Notes: generated by a model not told the origin, from the letters alone. A DNA stretch of 64,000 bases from Gemmatimonadaceae bacterium (GCA_016742275.1 JACVCD010000001.1:62001-126000), one strand, 5' to 3'. Positions 20,749 to 30,651 are shown, counted from the stretch's first letter. Translations and numbers: made by a program.

Positions 20749-22068
20749 ATGGCAACCAAAGTGATGATGGAAGCGCTCTCTCCGACAATGGAGGAAGGGC
20801 GCCTGGTGAAGTGGGTGAAGAACGTGGGTGATGCCGTGAAGAGCGGCGACACGATTGCCGAAGTCGAAACCGACAAGGCCATCATGGAGCTCGTGGCGCG
20901 TGGTGATGGTGTGCTGCGCGCGCAGTTCATCACCGAGGGCACCACGGGGCCGATTGGTCAGATCATCGGTGTGATTGCTGCGGCTGATGAAGACATCTCG
21001 GGCATCGGTGGAGGCTCGGCGCCGGCCGCGGCGGCTCCCACCGCGGCTCCTGCTGCGACGTCGGAAGCTCCGGCACCTGCGGCGGTCTCCGCGAACAGCG
21101 CACACGGAGCCGCTGAGGGAACAGGAGCCGCAGAGGCGACCGCTGGTGCTACGCGTTCCTCGCCGCTCGCGCGCAAGCTCGCGGCGGAGAAGGGTCTCAG
21201 CCTTTCAAGCATTCAGGGCAGTGGTCCTGGCGGTCGCATCATCAAGCGCGACATTGATGCCGCCTCCTCTGCGACTCCTGCAGCCTCTGCTGCTCCGCGC
21301 GCGCAGTCGGACGCCCCCGCCGCACCGAGCGCCCCGAGCAGTGCCACCAAGCCTACCTCTGTGGCTCCCGCCATTCAGATCGACGGCGAGTACAAGGACA
21401 TCACCCTCACCCAGATGCGCAAGACGATTGCGCGTCGCCTCGGTGAGTCGATCGGCCCCATCCCCACATTCTTCCTCACGTCGGAAATCGACATGACGAA
21501 CGTGGGCAAGCTGCGCGAGCAGATGACGGCCGCCGGTGACCAGTTCAAGGTGTCGGTCAACGACATCATCCTGAAGGCCGTAGCCATCGCGCTCACGCGT
21601 CATCCGGAAGTGAACGCGCACTGGATGGGCGATCATATCCGCTACTTCAGTGCGGCCCACATCGGTATGGCCGTGGCCACCGATGATGGTCTCATCGTAC
21701 CGGTCATTCGTGACGCACATCTCAAGGGACTTGGCGCCATCGGCAAGGAAGCACGCGAACTCGCCAAGCGGGCCCGCGAACGCAAGCTGCAGCCGGCCGA
21801 GTTCACCGGTGGCACATTCAGCGTGTCCAATTTGGGCATGTTCGGCATCGATCAGTTCACCGCCATCATCAACCCGCCCGAGGCCGCAATCCTCGCGGTC
21901 GGTGCGACGGAAACCAAGCCGGTGTGGGAGAATGGTCAGTTCGTCCCACGTCAGCGTATGCGGGTAACCATGAGCTGTGACCATCGCATCATTGACGGTG
22001 CCGTTGGAGCACGGTTCCTTCAGACATTCAAGCAACTGCTCGAAAGTCCGCTCATGATGTTGTTCTGA
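20749..22068 (+). CDS. pdhC: Dihydrolipoamide acetyltransferase E2
   Basis: Lipoyl domain VETDKAIMEL; peripheral-subunit-binding domain; catalytic MSCDHRIIDGAVGARFLQTF. Confidence 0.95.
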   Translation: MATKVMMEALSPTMEEGRLVKWVKNVGDAVKSGDTIAEVETDKAIMELVARGDGVLRAQFITEGTTGPIGQIIGVIAAADEDISGIGGGSAPAAAAPTAAPAATSEAPAPAAVSANSAHGAAEGTGAAEATAGATRSSPLARKLAAEKGLSLSSIQGSGPGGRIIKRDIDAASSATPAASAAPRAQSDAPAAPSAPSSATKPTSVAPAIQIDGEYKDITLTQMRKTIARRLGESIGPIPTFFLTSEIDMTNVGKLREQMTAAGDQFKVSVNDIILKAVAIALTRHPEVNAHWMGDHIRYFSAAHIGMAVATDDGLIVPVIRDAHLKGLGAIGKEARELAKRARERKLQPAEFTGGTFSVSNLGMFGIDQFTAIINPPEAAILAVGATETKPVWENGQFVPRQRMRVTMSCDHRIIDGAVGARFLQTFKQLLESPLMMLF

Positions 22069-22107
22069 TGCGGCCGACCGGGCATCTGATGCCCTCGTGA
22101 GGCCCGC

Positions 22108-24381
22108 ATGATTCACACAACGCTCCGATTCGTGGCTGCACTGCGCACGATCGGAGCGTTGTGTGTTTTGGTCCTGTGCCTGGGCAGTTGTCGCGATGAA
22201 CCCACCAAGGTGGAGGAAGGGCGTGCGCAATTCACCGTGGCAATCGCCGGATTGCCGACCGGTGTTGATGGCGATGTGCGCATTACCGGTCCTGGCGGAT
22301 ATGCACGAACCATTGGCACCACACAGGTACTCGGCGATCTGCTGCCCGGCCGATATCAGCTGCGCGCCAACGATGTGCGATTGAATGGCTTCACGTGGAG
22401 CGGCGCTCCTGCGTCACTCGAAGCAACTTTTGCTGCCGGCGACACGGTCTTCGCAGGCGTCGTCTACACCATCGCCACCGGTGCCCTCCGCATCACCATT
22501 AACGGCCTGCCAAGTGGTGCGGCAGGATCGGTGCGCATTGTCGGTCCCGGCGGAGTGGCGCGCACCGCAACAAACACGGTGACGTTTGGTGATCTGCCGC
22601 CCGGTGAGTATCTGGTCACGACTGACTCGGTCAACACGGGTGGCACGGGATGGCGTGGCTCCAATCCGATTGTCGTGCAGGTGCCGGCATCCTTGTCGCC
22701 GGCCGCCGTGCAAATCACCTACCGCAACGTCACCGGCGTGTTCGCGTTCGTGGCGGCCAATGTGCCAAGCGACGCGGTTCCCACCGCTCGTGTGCAAGGC
22801 CCCTTGCTGTTTGATCGCACCGTGCGCAGCGGCGACGTGCTGCGAGTGCCGGTCGGGAGTTATGTCGTCACACCACTCCCTGCATTTCGACAGTTGACCG
22901 TGTTGCCACGATTGTTCGTGCCCGTGGTACGGTCGGTTACGCGTGCGATCGGCGATCAACTCGCCGACTCCATCGTCGTACCGTATGCCGCCAGTGCGGC
23001 ACCGGTCAACGTGATCCTCGACAATGTGGTCGTCACACAGGCCGTTCAACGCAGCGACAATGGCATCCCCCTGGTGGCGGGTCGCGAAGCACTACTGCGC
23101 GCGTTCGTTATTGCAGATCGCGAGGGAGTGACACCACCGCGAGGCGTCGTGCGCCTCTACGAAGGCGCCAATCAGATCGGCACCTTGCAACTCACGCCCC
23201 CCACTGGGCCTCTACCGTTGGTGACGCGTGAGGACATGGACAGCGCGGCCTACACTACGCGATTGGCCCCCGATCTCATTCGCAATTCACTTCGGTTGGT
23301 TGTCGACATCGACCCCGACAGCACGATTGGTGAACCCCAACGCGGTGACAATGTGTGGCCCACTGGGGGAGTGGCACGTGCGCTCACCACCACCAGCGTA
23401 CCAACGTTCACGGTACGATTCGTACCCATCGTGATTGGCGGACAAATGGGAACCGTCACGGAGGCGAGGCAGAATGCCATGCTGGCTGCGGCACGCGCAC
23501 TCTGGCCACTCGCACAGGTGGAGTCTGAAGTGCGAGCGCCATTCATTTCCTCGGTGTCGGCGCTCACGCCCACCGATGCTAATGCATCATGGACGACGGT
23601 GCTCAACGAACTGCGCGCGCTACGTGTTGCCGATGGTGCACCGAATTCAGTGCACTACTACGGCGTCGTACGAGTACCCTACGACAGCGGACTCTTTGGA
23701 CTTGGTCTCATCGGCAGCCCCACAGCCATTGGATGGGACCGTGAAAATGCACCGGCAATCGCCGCGCATGAATGGGGGCACAACTTCGGCCGCGTGCACA
23801 CGCCATGCGGTGACCCACCTTCACCTGACCCATCATATCCAATCCTCGGCGGCTTTACTGCCAGCATCGGATGGGATGTGCGAAGCAATCGCATCATGCC
23901 TCCGACAACACCGGATGTCATGGGCTACTGTGCGAACCCATGGGTCTCGGAGTTCAGCTACACGAAGGCCCTGGCCTTTCGGCAGGCGAATGCGTCGACA
24001 CGTCTCACCGCTCTACGTGCTCGATCACGCGCTGAACCAACCGACACCTCCGAGTCCGACGCCCTCTTGGTGTGGGGGCGCGTACAGAATGGCCGGCTGA
24101 TTCTGGAACCGGTCAGGCCAATGCGTTCGTATGTCGCGACTATCGAGACCGCATCAGAACGTGCAACAGCAAGTGAGATGCACGCGGCAACGCATATCGT
24201 CGAGTTGCTCGACGCATCAGGCACCGTGTTGTACCGCACGACGACCGCAACTGATGCCGTCGACCACGTGCGAGACACTCACGTCTTTGCACTGGCGGTA
24301 CCGAGAACGATCGGCGCTGTTGCCATTCGAGTGAGTGATATCCGCAGTCCCCTGATCGCGGTGCAACGACTATTGCCCTGA
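22108..24381 (+). CDS. Secreted lipoprotein metalloprotease (metzincin-like) with N-terminal beta-repeat domains
   Basis: Lipobox LGSC; HEWGHNFGRVH (HExxHxxGxxH) and putative Met-turn DVMGYC. Confidence 0.8.
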   Translation: MIHTTLRFVAALRTIGALCVLVLCLGSCRDEPTKVEEGRAQFTVAIAGLPTGVDGDVRITGPGGYARTIGTTQVLGDLLPGRYQLRANDVRLNGFTWSGAPASLEATFAAGDTVFAGVVYTIATGALRITINGLPSGAAGSVRIVGPGGVARTATNTVTFGDLPPGEYLVTTDSVNTGGTGWRGSNPIVVQVPASLSPAAVQITYRNVTGVFAFVAANVPSDAVPTARVQGPLLFDRTVRSGDVLRVPVGSYVVTPLPAFRQLTVLPRLFVPVVRSVTRAIGDQLADSIVVPYAASAAPVNVILDNVVVTQAVQRSDNGIPLVAGREALLRAFVIADREGVTPPRGVVRLYEGANQIGTLQLTPPTGPLPLVTREDMDSAAYTTRLAPDLIRNSLRLVVDIDPDSTIGEPQRGDNVWPTGGVARALTTTSVPTFTVRFVPIVIGGQMGTVTEARQNAMLAAARALWPLAQVESEVRAPFISSVSALTPTDANASWTTVLNELRALRVADGAPNSVHYYGVVRVPYDSGLFGLGLIGSPTAIGWDRENAPAIAAHEWGHNFGRVHTPCGDPPSPDPSYPILGGFTASIGWDVRSNRIMPPTTPDVMGYCANPWVSEFSYTKALAFRQANASTRLTALRARSRAEPTDTSESDALLVWGRVQNGRLILEPVRPMRSYVATIETASERATASEMHAATHIVELLDASGTVLYRTTTATDAVDHVRDTHVFALAVPRTIGAVAIRVSDIRSPLIAVQRLLP
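22114..22165 (+). terminator. Terminator-like hairpin overlapping the 5' end of the metalloprotease CDS
   Basis: Perfect 16-bp stem CACACAACGCTCCGAT / ATCGGAGCGTTGTGTG, 20-nt loop, followed by TTTTG. Confidence 0.7.
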
Positions 24382-24474
24382 GCGTGACAGTGGTCACCGT
24401 GTGTTCATGAGCTGGCCGTCACCTGCTGCTGGGCTCAGTCGTCTTTTCGGCGAACCTGCGCCCAGACGCCGACT

Positions 24475-27400
24475 ATGCCTCAGCACCGCCACGCCCTTAT
24501 TGCCGTATTCGCTGCCCTGACCCTTGCCGCCTGCGGTGGTGGTGACGGCGGTTCAGCACCTCCTACGGCTCCGCCGGTTGTTCCTCCGCCGGCGCAAAAC
24601 CCAGTGCCTCCCGGTTTTCTGGCCGTGAGCGCGGCGGGACTTCCGGAAGGCGTGGCGCTTTCCGTTTCCGCGACCGGTCCACTGCCGGGAAGCAGTTTTC
24701 AGCGTTCGGCATCGGCAGCCGTCACCTGGACCGATGTTCCGTCGGGCCGCTACACAATCGCCGTCGCAGCCGTCCGTGGTCCCAATGGGCGATTTGTCGG
24801 CGCACCGCAAAGCTTCGAAGTGGATGTCCCTGCCGGTGGCCCGGTCAGTCCGGCCGTGGCGACGTACCGACCGGCTCCTTCCTCGCTCATTGTCGAAAGT
24901 GTCGGTCTTCCCAATGATGCGCCGAGCGCATTGGCGGTCACCCCGCCCAATGGCGTAGCCACACCCGCAACATCCGGCGCTACGCTCACATCGCAGCAGG
25001 CGGCAAGCGGCGCGAACACGCCGGACAGCTGGCGCGTGACAGCGGCTCCCGTTGTGCATCAGGGTGCGCGCTATACGCCGCAGCGAAGCAGCCTGGACAC
25101 CATCGTCCTCTTCGGTGACACCGCCCGCGTTCGCATGACCTATGACATCGCCACCGGATCGGTGGCCGTCGTAGTGAGTGGACTGCCCACGGGTATGGCA
25201 GGTGCAGTACGACTGCTCCGTGGCGATTCACTGATGCAGACGCTGACCAGCACGACCACCGTGACTGGCCTCGAGCCGGGGAGCTATCGCTTGATTGCAC
25301 AGTCTGTCGTGCAGCAGGGCATCACCTATCGCGCGGCATCAGACACACAGGCAGTGCAAGTCACTGCCTCATTGATTGCCGCACCGGCCACTGTGCAGTA
25401 CGCAGCGCAAATCGGCCGCCTCACTCTTACAGTGAATGGGCTGCCAACAGGCGTGCCTGCCGCACTGCAGTTGTCGGGCAATGGTGTGCAACGCACACTC
25501 ACAGGCAATGCCACGATCGATTCGCTTCCGGAAGGCACATATCAACTGAGCGCGTCGGGCATCATCACCAACGGTGACCGCTATGGCCCGTCACCTCTGA
25601 CCCAGAGTGTGCGCATCACCACCGGTACGCTCTCCGCTGCCGCCGTCTCGTATTCGTTGCTGCCAACAGTGGTCGATATCCCTGTCAGCGGCTTGCCGAG
25701 CAATGTGCAGGCCAGTGTCACGGTGATCGGGCCCGATGGCGAGAGCTATACCGTGACGGAGTCGCGTCGCGTGTATCCCGCGCGCGCTGGACGTTGGCGT
25801 CTGTCGGCGTCAGCGGTCACGCATTCGAGTGGATCGTATACGCCAACGCCGGTAGGCCGCGATACGACCGTCACGGCCGGTGATACGCTGCGCCTGCCCG
25901 TGCAGTACACCCTCACCACGGGTTCTCTCGCCGTCGCCGTACTCGGCTTGCCGGGTGGTGCATCGGCGGCCGTGAATGTCAGTGGTCCGGCTGGATTCTC
26001 CCGCGCACTTACCGGCACGTCGACATTGACGGCACTCACACCGGGCCAGTACACGGTGACCGCCGCCACGGTGACCAGTGGCAATGCGACGTATCTCGCC
26101 ACGCCGTCCAGTCAGACCGTCACGGTGTCTGCCGGTGTGACTGCGGCACCAGCCACAGTGAGCTACTCGGTTGGAACCGGCTCCATTGTCCTCATCGCCA
26201 GCGGCGTCCCCAATGGCAGCTCGCCGTCCTTTGTGCTGACGAGCAGTGGACAGTCCACACGTACCGTGAATGGCACCAGCACGGTGACCGGACTTGCCGC
26301 CGGTAGCTGGACGGTCACCCCGCAAAGCATCGCAACGAGCGGTGGCACCTTCACTGCAACACCCGCATCCAGCGTGGTCAGTGTGACGGTCGGTGGTCAG
26401 ACCACGGCAAGCTTCACCTACGCCTCGTCCGGCGGCGGTGGTGGTGGTGGTGGCGGCGGCGGCGGCGGCGCGAGTGGCCCCAACTATCGCATCGCTCACG
26501 TCTACCTCACGCAGTCGGTGCAGCGTCTCGATGGATCCGTGCCCCTCGTCGCCAACCGCGATGCACTGCTTCGCGTGTTCGTGCTGGCCGAACAGGCCAA
26601 TAGCGCGCGCCCCGATGTTCGTGTGCGTCTCTACGACGGAGCGGCACTGGTCCAGACCACCACAGTGTCCGCACCGGAAGCCAGCGTACGGACCAGCCTC
26701 GCCGAAGGCACACTTGGTTCCACGTGGAACGTGAGTGTCCCAGCCATGCACATGCGGACCTCCCTACGTGTGCAGGTGGAGCTCGATCCCACACAGGCAG
26801 TACCAGACAGCAATCGGACCGACAATCAGTGGCCCAGCTCGGGCACGCAGGCCATCAGCGTAAACAACGTGCCCACGTTCAACCTGCGTTTCGTTCCTGT
26901 CATTACGGGCGCGCTGACCGGAAACGTGTCCACGCTGAACAAGGAGCAGTACCTCGTCAGCACGCGTCGCATGTTCCCGCTGCGCGATGTCGTGAGCGAC
27001 GTCCGAGCACCCTTCACATCGAGCGCCACTGAACTCCAGAGCGGTGATGGCAATGGTCAGTGGCTCACGGTACTGAGCGAAATCAACGCCCTGCGCGCCA
27101 CCGATGGCGCCCCGTCGACGACGCACTACTACGGCGTGGTGAAGGTGGCCTACAACAGCGGCATTGCGGGCTATGGCTATCAGCCGGGTCGCACGGCCAT
27201 TGGCTGGGATCACCTGCCGAGTGGCGACAACGTGGCCGCCCACGAATGGGGCCACAACTTCTCACGCCCGCACGCGCCGTGTGGTGTGAGCGGCGATCCA
27301 TTGTACCCGTACGCCGGCGGCATCATCGGGCAGTGGGGATGGAACAGCGGCACCGGGGCGTTGGTGTCCTCGAGCGCCACGGACATCATGAGCTATTGCA

Positions 27401-28044
27401 GCAACAACTGGGTCAGTGACTACACCTGGAACGCCGTCATGCAGCATCGTGCAGGCACCGGCATCTCTACTTCTGCGCTCAATGCAGGCGAGAGCACGGG
27501 TGAGGGTCTGCTGGTCTGGGGGCATGTGCGTGGCGGCCAGATCGTTCTCGAACCCGCGTTCCGCGTGCAGGCGCCAGCAACCCGCACGGTATCCGGTGCT
27601 ACGCACCGCCTGGAACTGCTCGACACCGACGGTGCGTCCCTACTCAGCGCACCACTCGAGGCACCAGTGGTTGATCATGCCCCTGGTGGCGATGAACGTC
27701 AGTTTGCCGTGGTCGTACCGTGGTCTGAAGCGCTCGAGCAGCGACTGGCCGCCGTTCGCGTGCAGGACATCCGTGTCCCCACACGCAGCACCATCCGACG
27801 CTCACCGCGGTTTGCCGCCTTGACCCAGGGCGCCGCCGTGGCACCCTCGGCCGCCCTTGAAGTGGTTGGCACCCGAGCCACCGTGCGTTGGTCTGCTAGC
27901 GAGGCCAGCATGGCCATGGTAACCGATGCTACGACGGGCCAGCTCATGGGCTTTGTCCGACGTGCCGGTGACGCCGTGGTCACCGGAGGTCGTGCGGTTC
28001 GCGTTCAGCTCTCCGACGGCGTTCGTACGCGCGACCTCCGCTGA
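24475..28044 (+). CDS. Secreted metzincin-like metalloprotease with multiple N-terminal ~75-aa beta-repeat domains and poly-Gly linker
   Basis: Lipobox LAACGGG; repeated GLPxG...GPxGx...LTxLxPGxYTVTA units; HEWGHNFSRPHAPC; DIMSYC. Confidence 0.8.
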   Translation: MPQHRHALIAVFAALTLAACGGGDGGSAPPTAPPVVPPPAQNPVPPGFLAVSAAGLPEGVALSVSATGPLPGSSFQRSASAAVTWTDVPSGRYTIAVAAVRGPNGRFVGAPQSFEVDVPAGGPVSPAVATYRPAPSSLIVESVGLPNDAPSALAVTPPNGVATPATSGATLTSQQAASGANTPDSWRVTAAPVVHQGARYTPQRSSLDTIVLFGDTARVRMTYDIATGSVAVVVSGLPTGMAGAVRLLRGDSLMQTLTSTTTVTGLEPGSYRLIAQSVVQQGITYRAASDTQAVQVTASLIAAPATVQYAAQIGRLTLTVNGLPTGVPAALQLSGNGVQRTLTGNATIDSLPEGTYQLSASGIITNGDRYGPSPLTQSVRITTGTLSAAAVSYSLLPTVVDIPVSGLPSNVQASVTVIGPDGESYTVTESRRVYPARAGRWRLSASAVTHSSGSYTPTPVGRDTTVTAGDTLRLPVQYTLTTGSLAVAVLGLPGGASAAVNVSGPAGFSRALTGTSTLTALTPGQYTVTAATVTSGNATYLATPSSQTVTVSAGVTAAPATVSYSVGTGSIVLIASGVPNGSSPSFVLTSSGQSTRTVNGTSTVTGLAAGSWTVTPQSIATSGGTFTATPASSVVSVTVGGQTTASFTYASSGGGGGGGGGGGGGASGPNYRIAHVYLTQSVQRLDGSVPLVANRDALLRVFVLAEQANSARPDVRVRLYDGAALVQTTTVSAPEASVRTSLAEGTLGSTWNVSVPAMHMRTSLRVQVELDPTQAVPDSNRTDNQWPSSGTQAISVNNVPTFNLRFVPVITGALTGNVSTLNKEQYLVSTRRMFPLRDVVSDVRAPFTSSATELQSGDGNGQWLTVLSEINALRATDGAPSTTHYYGVVKVAYNSGIAGYGYQPGRTAIGWDHLPSGDNVAAHEWGHNFSRPHAPCGVSGDPLYPYAGGIIGQWGWNSGTGALVSSSATDIMSYCSNNWVSDYTWNAVMQHRAGTGISTSALNAGESTGEGLLVWGHVRGGQIVLEPAFRVQAPATRTVSGATHRLELLDTDGASLLSAPLEAPVVDHAPGGDERQFAVVVPWSEALEQRLAAVRVQDIRVPTRSTIRRSPRFAALTQGAAVAPSAALEVVGTRATVRWSASEASMAMVTDATTGQLMGFVRRAGDAVVTGGRAVRVQLSDGVRTRDLR

Positions 28045-28056
28045 GATCGCGACACC

Positions 28057-28136
28057 ACTCAATACCCGGCACTCAAACTCACAAGCCGGAACCGATCAGT
28101 TTCGAGTTATGGGTTCAGGTGCCGGGTTCTGAGTTT
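28057..28136. repeat. Imperfect intergenic inverted repeat of short words
   Basis: ACTCAATACCCGGCACTCAAACTCACAAGCC vs reverse complement of GAGTTATGGGTTCAGGTGCCGGGTTCTGAGTTTT. Confidence 0.5.
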
Positions 28137-28214
28137 TCGTCAGGCTCCTGAGTTCGATTCGGAGTGCGTGGTGACTAGATTCCGGGGTCCCCTTCACCGC
28201 TTTCCCGGAAAGTC

Positions 28215-29618
28215 ATGGCTTCCTTCGACGTTATCGTGCTTGGCGGCGGACCCGCCGGCTATGTCTGTGCCATTCGTTGCGCTCAACTCGGCATGCAAGT
28301 CGCTGTTGTCGAGCGCGAAGCGCTCGGTGGCACCTGTGTGCTCTGGGGCTGCATTCCTGCCAAGTCGCTGCTAGAAAGCGCTGGTCTCGCCCAGAAGATC
28401 GGCAAGGCAGCCGAACACGGCATCACCATCGATGGTGTGACGCTCGACTTCGGTCCCGCCATGAAGCGCTCGCGCGGCATCAGCTCGCAGAACTCCAAGG
28501 GTGTCGAGTTCCTGTTCAAGAAGCACAAGGTGCAGTGGATTCGCGGCGAAGGTACGCTCGAAAAGGGCAAGAAGGTTTCCGTCGTCGGCACCGATGGCAA
28601 GAAGGAAACGCACGACGCAAAGAAGGCCGTGGTCATCGCGACCGGCTCGCGCGTGAAGGGTCTGCCGCAGGTTGGCCTTGAACTCGACAAGAACGTCGTA
28701 CTCTCCAGCGACGACGTACTCATTGCCGAAAAGGCTCCCGCCACGATGGCCGTTGTCGGCGCCGGTGCGGTGGGTGTGGAGTTTGCCGATGTGTTCGCGA
28801 GCTTCGGCACGAAGGTCACGCTGCTCGAAGTGGCGCCGACCATCCTGCCCATTGAAGACGCCGATTGCAGCGCGGAACTCGCCAAGGCGTTCAAGAAGCG
28901 CAAGATCGAGGTGGTGACCGGTGCCAAGATCTCGAACGTCAAGGTTGGCAAGACTGGCGCGACCATGACGGTGGAAGCCGGCGGACAGTCGCAGTCCCTC
29001 GAAGTCGAGAAGGTGCTCGTGGCCGCGGGCCGTGCACCAAACGTCGAGAAGATTGGTCTCGAAGCCATCGGCATCACCAAGAGCGAGCGTGGCTTCGTGA
29101 AGGTGAATGCCAAGTTCGAAACCAACGTGCCGGGCTACTACGCCATCGGTGACGTGGCCGGCAATCAGATGCTCGCCCACAAGGGCCAGCGCGAAGGCCA
29201 TGTGCTCGCCGATCTCCTCGGCGGTCTGCATGCGCATCCGGTCAACTACAACAACATCCCGAGCTGCACCTACTGCCATCCGGAAGTGGCCAGCATTGGT
29301 CTCACGGAACAGGCGTGCAAGGACCAGAAGCTCGACTACAAGGTCGGCAAGTTCCCGTTCAGTGCGAACGGTCGTGCGCGTACGAGCGGCGAGACCGACG
29401 GCTTCGTGAAGATCATTCGCGATGCCAAGCACGGTGAAATCCTCGGCGCCCACATCATCGGCGCGCACGCGACGGAAATGATTCACGAACTCGTCGTCGC
29501 CCGCGAAAACGAATTCACCGTCGAGGAGATCGATCTCGCCATCCATGCGCACCCGACGCTGTCAGAAGCCATCGGCGAGGCTGTGCTGGATTCACTCGGC
29601 AAGATGCTGCACGCGTAA
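28215..29618 (+). CDS. lpdA: Dihydrolipoyl dehydrogenase
   Basis: GGGPAGYVCAIRCAQLG; GGTCVLWGCIPAKSLL redox-active disulfide region; HAHPTLSEAIGEA. Confidence 0.95.
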   Translation: MASFDVIVLGGGPAGYVCAIRCAQLGMQVAVVEREALGGTCVLWGCIPAKSLLESAGLAQKIGKAAEHGITIDGVTLDFGPAMKRSRGISSQNSKGVEFLFKKHKVQWIRGEGTLEKGKKVSVVGTDGKKETHDAKKAVVIATGSRVKGLPQVGLELDKNVVLSSDDVLIAEKAPATMAVVGAGAVGVEFADVFASFGTKVTLLEVAPTILPIEDADCSAELAKAFKKRKIEVVTGAKISNVKVGKTGATMTVEAGGQSQSLEVEKVLVAAGRAPNVEKIGLEAIGITKSERGFVKVNAKFETNVPGYYAIGDVAGNQMLAHKGQREGHVLADLLGGLHAHPVNYNNIPSCTYCHPEVASIGLTEQACKDQKLDYKVGKFPFSANGRARTSGETDGFVKIIRDAKHGEILGAHIIGAHATEMIHELVVARENEFTVEEIDLAIHAHPTLSEAIGEAVLDSLGKMLHA

Positions 29619-29630
29619 CGCCTCTGAACG

Positions 29631-29719
29631 ACAGTGCTGAGTTGTCAGTGATCAGTGTCGAGTGCGAGTGGGAGTCGCCCCCTCGCACTCGTTACTGAAC
29701 ACTGAATACTCAGCACTGT
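29631..29719. repeat. 38-nt arm inverted repeat of TCAGTG/GAGTGC-like words
   Basis: 29631-29668 ACAGTGCTGAGTTGTCAGTGATCAGTGTCGAGTGCGAG pairs with 29682-29719 (33/38 complementary by eye), 13-nt loop. Confidence 0.9.
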
Positions 29720-29732
29720 TGTTAGGCAAACA

Positions 29733-30455
29733 ATGATGCCCTCACTGTACTCCCTCGACCTTGGCCTCACGCCCTACGACGAGGCCTGGGATCTGCAAAA
29801 GCGGGCCGCCGCGGCTCGTATTCGCGGCACATTGGCCGAGGATCTGCTTATCCTCGTGCAGCACCCGCCGGTCGTGACCCTCGGACGCGGCACGAAGCCC
29901 GGACATCTGCTGGCGAGCGCCGCATCCCTCGAATCGCGTGGCATTCAAGTGCGCGATGTCGAGCGCGGCGGTGACGTGACCATTCACGAGCCCGGCCAGC
30001 TGGTCGCATACCCCATCATCGATCTCAAACGCCATCGTCAGGACCTTCACTGGTACCTGCGGCAGATCGAGGAAGCCATCATGCGCGCACTGACCACCTT
30101 TGGCCTCGACACCATGCGCGTGGCTGGCTTGACGGGAGTATGGCGCGAAGACGCACGTGGCCAACGTAAGCTTGCCAGTATCGGCGTCAAGGCGCGCGAT
30201 TGGGTGACCTGGCATGGGGTCGCCCTCAATGTCGAGAACACATTGGCCACGTTCGATCACACCGTCCCGTGCGGTATCGATGGTGTAACCATGAGTACCG
30301 TCGTGGCTGAATGCACCGCACAGAGTCTGCCTGTCCCCTCGTTCGAGGCAGTACAGTCCGCTGTCGTCCGAGCCATGGGCGATGTGTTTACGCTCCCGCT
30401 CGTTCCGATCACGCGTGCAGCACTTGAACCAGCTCTCGTGGAACACACCGCGTAG
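29733..30455 (+). CDS. lipB: Octanoyltransferase
   Basis: RGGDVTIHEPGQLVAYPIIDLKRH; KLASIGVKARDWVTWHGVALNV; IPCGI-like PCGIDGVTMS. Confidence 0.93.
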   Translation: MMPSLYSLDLGLTPYDEAWDLQKRAAAARIRGTLAEDLLILVQHPPVVTLGRGTKPGHLLASAASLESRGIQVRDVERGGDVTIHEPGQLVAYPIIDLKRHRQDLHWYLRQIEEAIMRALTTFGLDTMRVAGLTGVWREDARGQRKLASIGVKARDWVTWHGVALNVENTLATFDHTVPCGIDGVTMSTVVAECTAQSLPVPSFEAVQSAVVRAMGDVFTLPLVPITRAALEPALVEHTA

Positions 30456-30651
30456 TGGAGCGATAGTAGGGAACAAATTCGCGTTTGGTGTGACGCATCA
30501 CACAAGCGAATCGTCGTGCGGATCTTTTCTGCCTGTGGTACGCCAGTTAGTGTCACAAGTCCCACCACTCAGCAGGTAAGGTCCAGTGCTGGTGGCCGAC
30601 GCTACGAGTGTACGTCGGTGGACGCCCTTCCCCACCTCATTGCCCCCTCTC

